DNA from: Adineta vaga
Taxonomy: Eukaryota > Rotifera
Direction: 5' to 3'
Length of the DNA: 64,000 nt
Assembly (NCBI GenBank): GCA_021613535.1
Contig: CP075497.1
Location: 806,001 to 870,000 of the forward strand
The notes beneath the pieces are model-generated. The model worked only from the letters and a program-made list of their open reading frames with translations. It was not told where the DNA came from and did not search any database. The translations under genes and the position numbers were made by a program. This document shows, piece by piece, positions 60,201 through 64,000 of this stretch (its first letter is position 1; each line of letters begins with the position of its first letter).

Positions 60201-63200
60201 ATGCTAATCAACATTGATTTTGGATCACTATTCAAATTATTAAAAAGTTATTTATTGCAACTGAATTCATTTCAAAGTGGAATTGAAGATGAATCAATGA
60301 TAAAAAATGAACGCCGGTCGACTCGCATCTATATTATACTTCTTATACTATCAATATTTATAATTGTTTTATATCATATAATCATTCCTTACAGCGATAC
60401 AGTTGTGCTAAAGTCTCCATCGTATTCTGATTATTCTCGTCTATCAAAGAAATTTTTATTACAATGTCCATGTACAACAATATCAGTGAAATATGAAGAA
60501 TTTCTTGCAATGAAACCACACTTTCATGAATTATGTCAAAGTGAACTAATTTCGAATCGATTTATCAAAAAATTATTTGATCTTTATGAAGAAAGTTGGA
60601 ATAATTCAATTGAAACTGATGTTCGTCGTATCGGCACTTTTCAATTCCAAACTTTAAATCATTTTTGTAAATTAACAAACGAATTAATTGAAGATAATCT
60701 TCAAACATTTTTACAAACAGAATTTATTCAAAGATATTTGATTTCTTCAGAACAATTACTTAGTCAAATGGCATCATCTATAACCAATTTTGCTGATATA
60801 ATACCTAAAACGTTTTTTCGAATTTTAACATTTTTTCAAAATGTTACAGCAGAAAATTTCTTCATGACTGGTGCTTCGATAACAAGTACAATGCCATTCA
60901 ATGCGGATAATTATAATAGTATAAGTGAAATCCTACCAAATCTGGGAATCAAATATGTGTTTGCAGATAAATCTTCGTGTACCTGTTCTACATCAACAGC
61001 CAATACCTGTATGGGTTTAGCAACATTGAATAATGAAAATGTTCTTGGTTTGAAAACAGGTTGTTATATGTTAAGTGCACTTTTGAATTCAACACTTGAA
61101 GTATTTTATAATCAAACATTTATTAATATTCTTACAAATTCAACAAATGTTTTTCCCAAACTGAAGTCTTCATCATCACATGAAACTGTTGGAACAATGT
61201 TGAAACAAATGTTTATTATTCATTGGGAAAATCGAACGGACTTTGAAAAATACTTCAATGCATGTGCACCGAATATTTGTCAATATACAATTAAAAAATC
61301 CTATGAATTTTTACTTATTGTCACAATATTAATTGGATTATTCGGTGGAATATCATCAACATTACGAATCATTATACCTCTAATCGTTACAAAAGTTTGG
61401 CCATTTTTACAAAAAATGATCATTGAATGTCGAAATCCTCGTCGATCAGTTTCACAAACTGAAATCACTCGAATGAAAAAATCAGTAAACGATCGTAGAA
61501 AAGAATTTTTTCAATTATTAAAACAAAATTTAATTGAATTGAATTTCTTCAAAAGTGCTCCTCCATCAACAGATCAAAATATTGTTCTTCAACAACGTAT
61601 TACAACACGATTATATTTGATTTTATTCTTTTTATCATTAATTATTTTAATCATTTTTCGATCAATTAAACCACAAACAATTCATTCAACAAAACATTTA
61701 CCAACATTAAATGATTTTTTTTTACTTGATAAACAATATTCTCAAACACTTCATTGTCCTTGTTCACAAATAACAATTCCATATAAATATCTGATGAAAA
61801 TTCAACCTGAATATTTGGAAATTTGTACAAGTCATTTTGTCTCTTCTGATTGGATTAATATTGAATACAAATATACAGACGAAGACATATATATTGATGA
61901 TTTTCGACATCAATCTAAATACTTTTTTCAACTTTTATCAACATTATGTCAAATATCCAAACAAACAATTGAAGAATCACTTCAATCATTTTATCAAACA
62001 CAATTTCTTTCCAATGAACTTCTCAATAATCAATCATTTCAAACTCAATTTAATTCCATTTTTGATGAATTTAAACAAACAATTCAAGAATCATTTCAAC
62101 GAGTTTTACAAACAATAAAGTTCAATTTTGAGATCAATCAATTTAGTACAGAATTAAATTCAAGATTTGGCTATTCCTCAATGGCTCATACTATAGGACA
62201 GCTTTATATTTTACCTCTTTCACGAAAGATATTATCAACATCTGATTCTAATATTCCAAACAATATAGGATTACACGCAGAATCTTGTTCAGTTAAAGAT
62301 CTTCATCAATCATGTTACGAAAAAGTCGTATTAAGATTAAATGAAACAAAAAGTATAACTATTCCTGGATTGTTTCTTCATTGGTCTCCTTATCAATCGA
62401 TTTTAATGTCATCATTTGAATGTTTTTATAATCAAACATGTTTTTCTTCAATTGTCTCTGAAATTCATTCGACAAAACATTTTTCGATACTTAAGTCTTC
62501 AAAATATGAAAATGAAACAATTGAATCATTATCAAATCAATTATTTCTTCAAACATGGTCGAATGAAATCTTATATAAATCATATTTTAATCAATGTCAA
62601 CCATTCAAATGTCAATATAGTTATGAAACGAGATTACATTTTCTTTATATTTTTACAACATTTCTCGGGCTTGTTGGTGGTTTAAATATTGTTTTTCATC
62701 TTTTGTCATTCTTAATTGTCAAATCAATTTCTAAACTTCATCATTATATTTGTCAATATCAACGAAATCAAGAAGAACAATCGATATTTGTAAGTCATCT
62801 TCAGAATTTTTTCGTATTTTTAAAAGAAACTCTGATTCATTTGAATTTATTTAATACAATTCCATTATCAAATGATGAAAAAATTCTTCGAAGAAATCGT
62901 CGAAAAACTCGAATTTATTTTCTTCTATTAATAACAATATTTCCTATCGTTATATTTTATATAATATTAAAAAAAGAAACAACTACAATCATTGTAAAAA
63001 ATCCGACAATAATTCAATATAAAGAATTCTCAAGTAAATATTCAACAACATTACAATGTCCTTGTACACATATTTCAATAAAACATCAAACAATAATTAC
63101 TCAATTCCCACCGGAATATCATGAAATTTGTTCAAGTACTTATCTATCATTCAAATGGTTAAAAGCATTGCATTTTGCTGAGATTAATGTTCGAATTAAC

Positions 63201-64000
63201 AAAGATTTACATTCATATATAACGAATACTTTCAATGGAATATCAGAATTATGTAAACTTTCGAAAAGCATGTTAAATGTCGCATTATCAAATTTTGAAA
63301 AAACAAATTTTATCACATCAGATGTTTTATTTCCTGATGATTTTCATAGTCGAATACAACGAATTCTTGGAGAATTTAAAAGAAGAATATCTTATGAATT
63401 TTCAGAAACATTTCGAATTATTCAAAGAATAAATATTGCAAATCAATTAGCTACAATTGACCAAATCAGTTGGCACTTTATTTCAAAATACAATGTTTCT
63501 TCCGAAACGATTCGTAAATTCGTTTTTATGAATATCTTAACAATACCAAAACGATATGATTCAGTGAATTGTTCATGTGGTTTACAATCGACTTGTTTAC
63601 ATTTAGATCATTTTCATTTCGTAGAATTTTTCCCTGAAATATCATCATTACCTCCTGGATTTTACAAGGCATGTCAACTAACAGATACGATTTTTCATTT
63701 TAATTTAAATTGTTTCTATGATTCAAAATGTGTCAATTTCTTATCATCATATTTTCTACCTTCTCATTCAAAACCACTCGAAGTTTTTACTTCGAATTCA
63801 TTTTCATTACCGAATATAACAATTGAACAACTTGTCAAGAAATTATTTGTTATCAAATGGATTGAACAAATATCATTTGAGAAATATTTCCATGAATGTC
63901 AACCTTCAATATGTCAATATACACATACTATTCGATATAATAATCTCTATATACTTACACTATTACTTGCATTATTTGGTGGATTATCAAAAGGAATGCA
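60201..64000 (+). CDS. Large membrane protein of three tandem ~430-residue units, truncated by window end
   Basis: The frame opens at the ATG at 60201 and has no stop before the window ends, at least 1,266 codons without an intron. Each unit starts with a basic TR-x-Y motif and a helix (RIYIILLILSIFIIVLY; RLYLILFFLSLIILIIF; RIYFLLLITIFPIVIFYII), then a CPC motif (codons ~86, ~517, ~951) with S/T-I-x-x-K/P-Y and an E-x-C-x-S block, a ~270-residue ectodomain with sequons, and a closing C-x-P-x-x-CxY-T motif (codons ~354, ~797, ~1231) immediately before a second helix containing GLFGGISS, GLVGGLN or LFGGLSK. A Ser-Thr/basic cytoplasmic stretch links units. So each unit is TM-ectodomain-TM. I do not recognise a named family; the TM-Cys-rich ecto-TM plan superficially recalls ENaC/ASIC channels, but no family signature is seen. 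Confidence 0.75.
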   Translation, partial: MLINIDFGSLFKLLKSYLLQLNSFQSGIEDESMIKNERRSTRIYIILLILSIFIIVLYHIIIPYSDTVVLKSPSYSDYSRLSKKFLLQCPCTTISVKYEEFLAMKPHFHELCQSELISNRFIKKLFDLYEESWNNSIETDVRRIGTFQFQTLNHFCKLTNELIEDNLQTFLQTEFIQRYLISSEQLLSQMASSITNFADIIPKTFFRILTFFQNVTAENFFMTGASITSTMPFNADNYNSISEILPNLGIKYVFADKSSCTCSTSTANTCMGLATLNNENVLGLKTGCYMLSALLNSTLEVFYNQTFINILTNSTNVFPKLKSSSSHETVGTMLKQMFIIHWENRTDFEKYFNACAPNICQYTIKKSYEFLLIVTILIGLFGGISSTLRIIIPLIVTKVWPFLQKMIIECRNPRRSVSQTEITRMKKSVNDRRKEFFQLLKQNLIELNFFKSAPPSTDQNIVLQQRITTRLYLILFFLSLIILIIFRSIKPQTIHSTKHLPTLNDFFLLDKQYSQTLHCPCSQITIPYKYLMKIQPEYLEICTSHFVSSDWINIEYKYTDEDIYIDDFRHQSKYFFQLLSTLCQISKQTIEESLQSFYQTQFLSNELLNNQSFQTQFNSIFDEFKQTIQESFQRVLQTIKFNFEINQFSTELNSRFGYSSMAHTIGQLYILPLSRKILSTSDSNIPNNIGLHAESCSVKDLHQSCYEKVVLRLNETKSITIPGLFLHWSPYQSILMSSFECFYNQTCFSSIVSEIHSTKHFSILKSSKYENETIESLSNQLFLQTWSNEILYKSYFNQCQPFKCQYSYETRLHFLYIFTTFLGLVGGLNIVFHLLSFLIVKSISKLHHYICQYQRNQEEQSIFVSHLQNFFVFLKETLIHLNLFNTIPLSNDEKILRRNRRKTRIYFLLLITIFPIVIFYIILKKETTTIIVKNPTIIQYKEFSSKYSTTLQCPCTHISIKHQTIITQFPPEYHEICSSTYLSFKWLKALHFAEINVRINKDLHSYITNTFNGISELCKLSKSMLNVALSNFEKTNFITSDVLFPDDFHSRIQRILGEFKRRISYEFSETFRIIQRINIANQLATIDQISWHFISKYNVSSETIRKFVFMNILTIPKRYDSVNCSCGLQSTCLHLDHFHFVEFFPEISSLPPGFYKACQLTDTIFHFNLNCFYDSKCVNFLSSYFLPSHSKPLEVFTSNSFSLPNITIEQLVKKLFVIKWIEQISFEKYFHECQPSICQYTHTIRYNNLYILTLLLALFGGLSKGM

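Noticed and set aside
1-64000. tRNA, rRNA, CRISPR arrays or bacterial operons
   Set aside because: None was seen by eye. Regularly spaced short repeats here are TPR codons, microsatellites or foldback arms; a tRNA scan could still find an isolated tRNA gene.

Overview
This window looks like nuclear DNA of a bdelloid rotifer (Adineta/Rotaria type). That is an inference from several direct observations: AT-rich sequence, many GT..AG introns of about 49-66 bp, long intron-poor genes, chimeric LDL-receptor/EGF/seven-helix receptors, a 42-residue TPR array joined to an ADP-ribosyltransferase-like domain, and repeated islands of TGTGGG-type sequence, which is the telomere repeat reported for Adineta. 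Nothing looks prokaryotic: there are no operons, rRNA genes or CRISPR arrays.

Left third (1-24.5 kb), gene-rich. In order: the 3' end of a questin-oxidase-like gene (frameshifted); a reverse-strand four-exon gene fusing an ADP-ribosyltransferase-like N-terminus to a four-helix TMEM272-like membrane domain; an eight-exon type II P-type cation ATPase with unusual ion-site residues; a secreted PAN-like plus ThuA/amidotransferase-like protein; an ART-TPR protein broken by one frameshift; an RNase D-like exonuclease relative interrupted by two in-frame TGA codons; and a 4.7 kb LDLa/EGF/7TM receptor, also interrupted only by two in-frame TGA codons.

Middle (24.5-48.3 kb), repeat-rich. It holds a TA-flanked foldback MITE, a decayed PIF1 helicase that has lost its Walker A motif, an intact-looking lipase-3 membrane protein (reverse strand), and then a dense series of palindromic elements: telomere-like hairpins, a 703 bp foldback, a 2.5 kb element with 137 bp terminal inverted repeats, two related elements (71 bp and 1,002 bp) with perfect 8 bp target duplications, a 504 bp palindrome, and a 6 kb hAT element with CAGGGG ends and a five-exon transposase lacking a recognisable C-terminal dimerisation domain. 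A broken GPCR tail follows.

Right third (48.6-64 kb). It holds a GMC oxidoreductase (reverse strand, four exons, one in-frame TAA), a strongly strand-asymmetric CCGGA-rich island, then a small family of membrane-anchored proteins that share a TM plus Thr/Ser-linker exon joined to different ectodomains (F5/8C-like, NHL beta-propeller, and a dead remnant). The window ends inside a long open frame (60,201 onward) encoding a membrane protein built from three tandem ~430-residue units.

The genes do not form one obvious pathway. The shared themes are extracellular/membrane proteins, ADP-ribosyltransferase-like folds, and heavy erosion by point lesions and small DNA transposons. Gene calls rest on reading the translations and splice sites by eye; no search was run.
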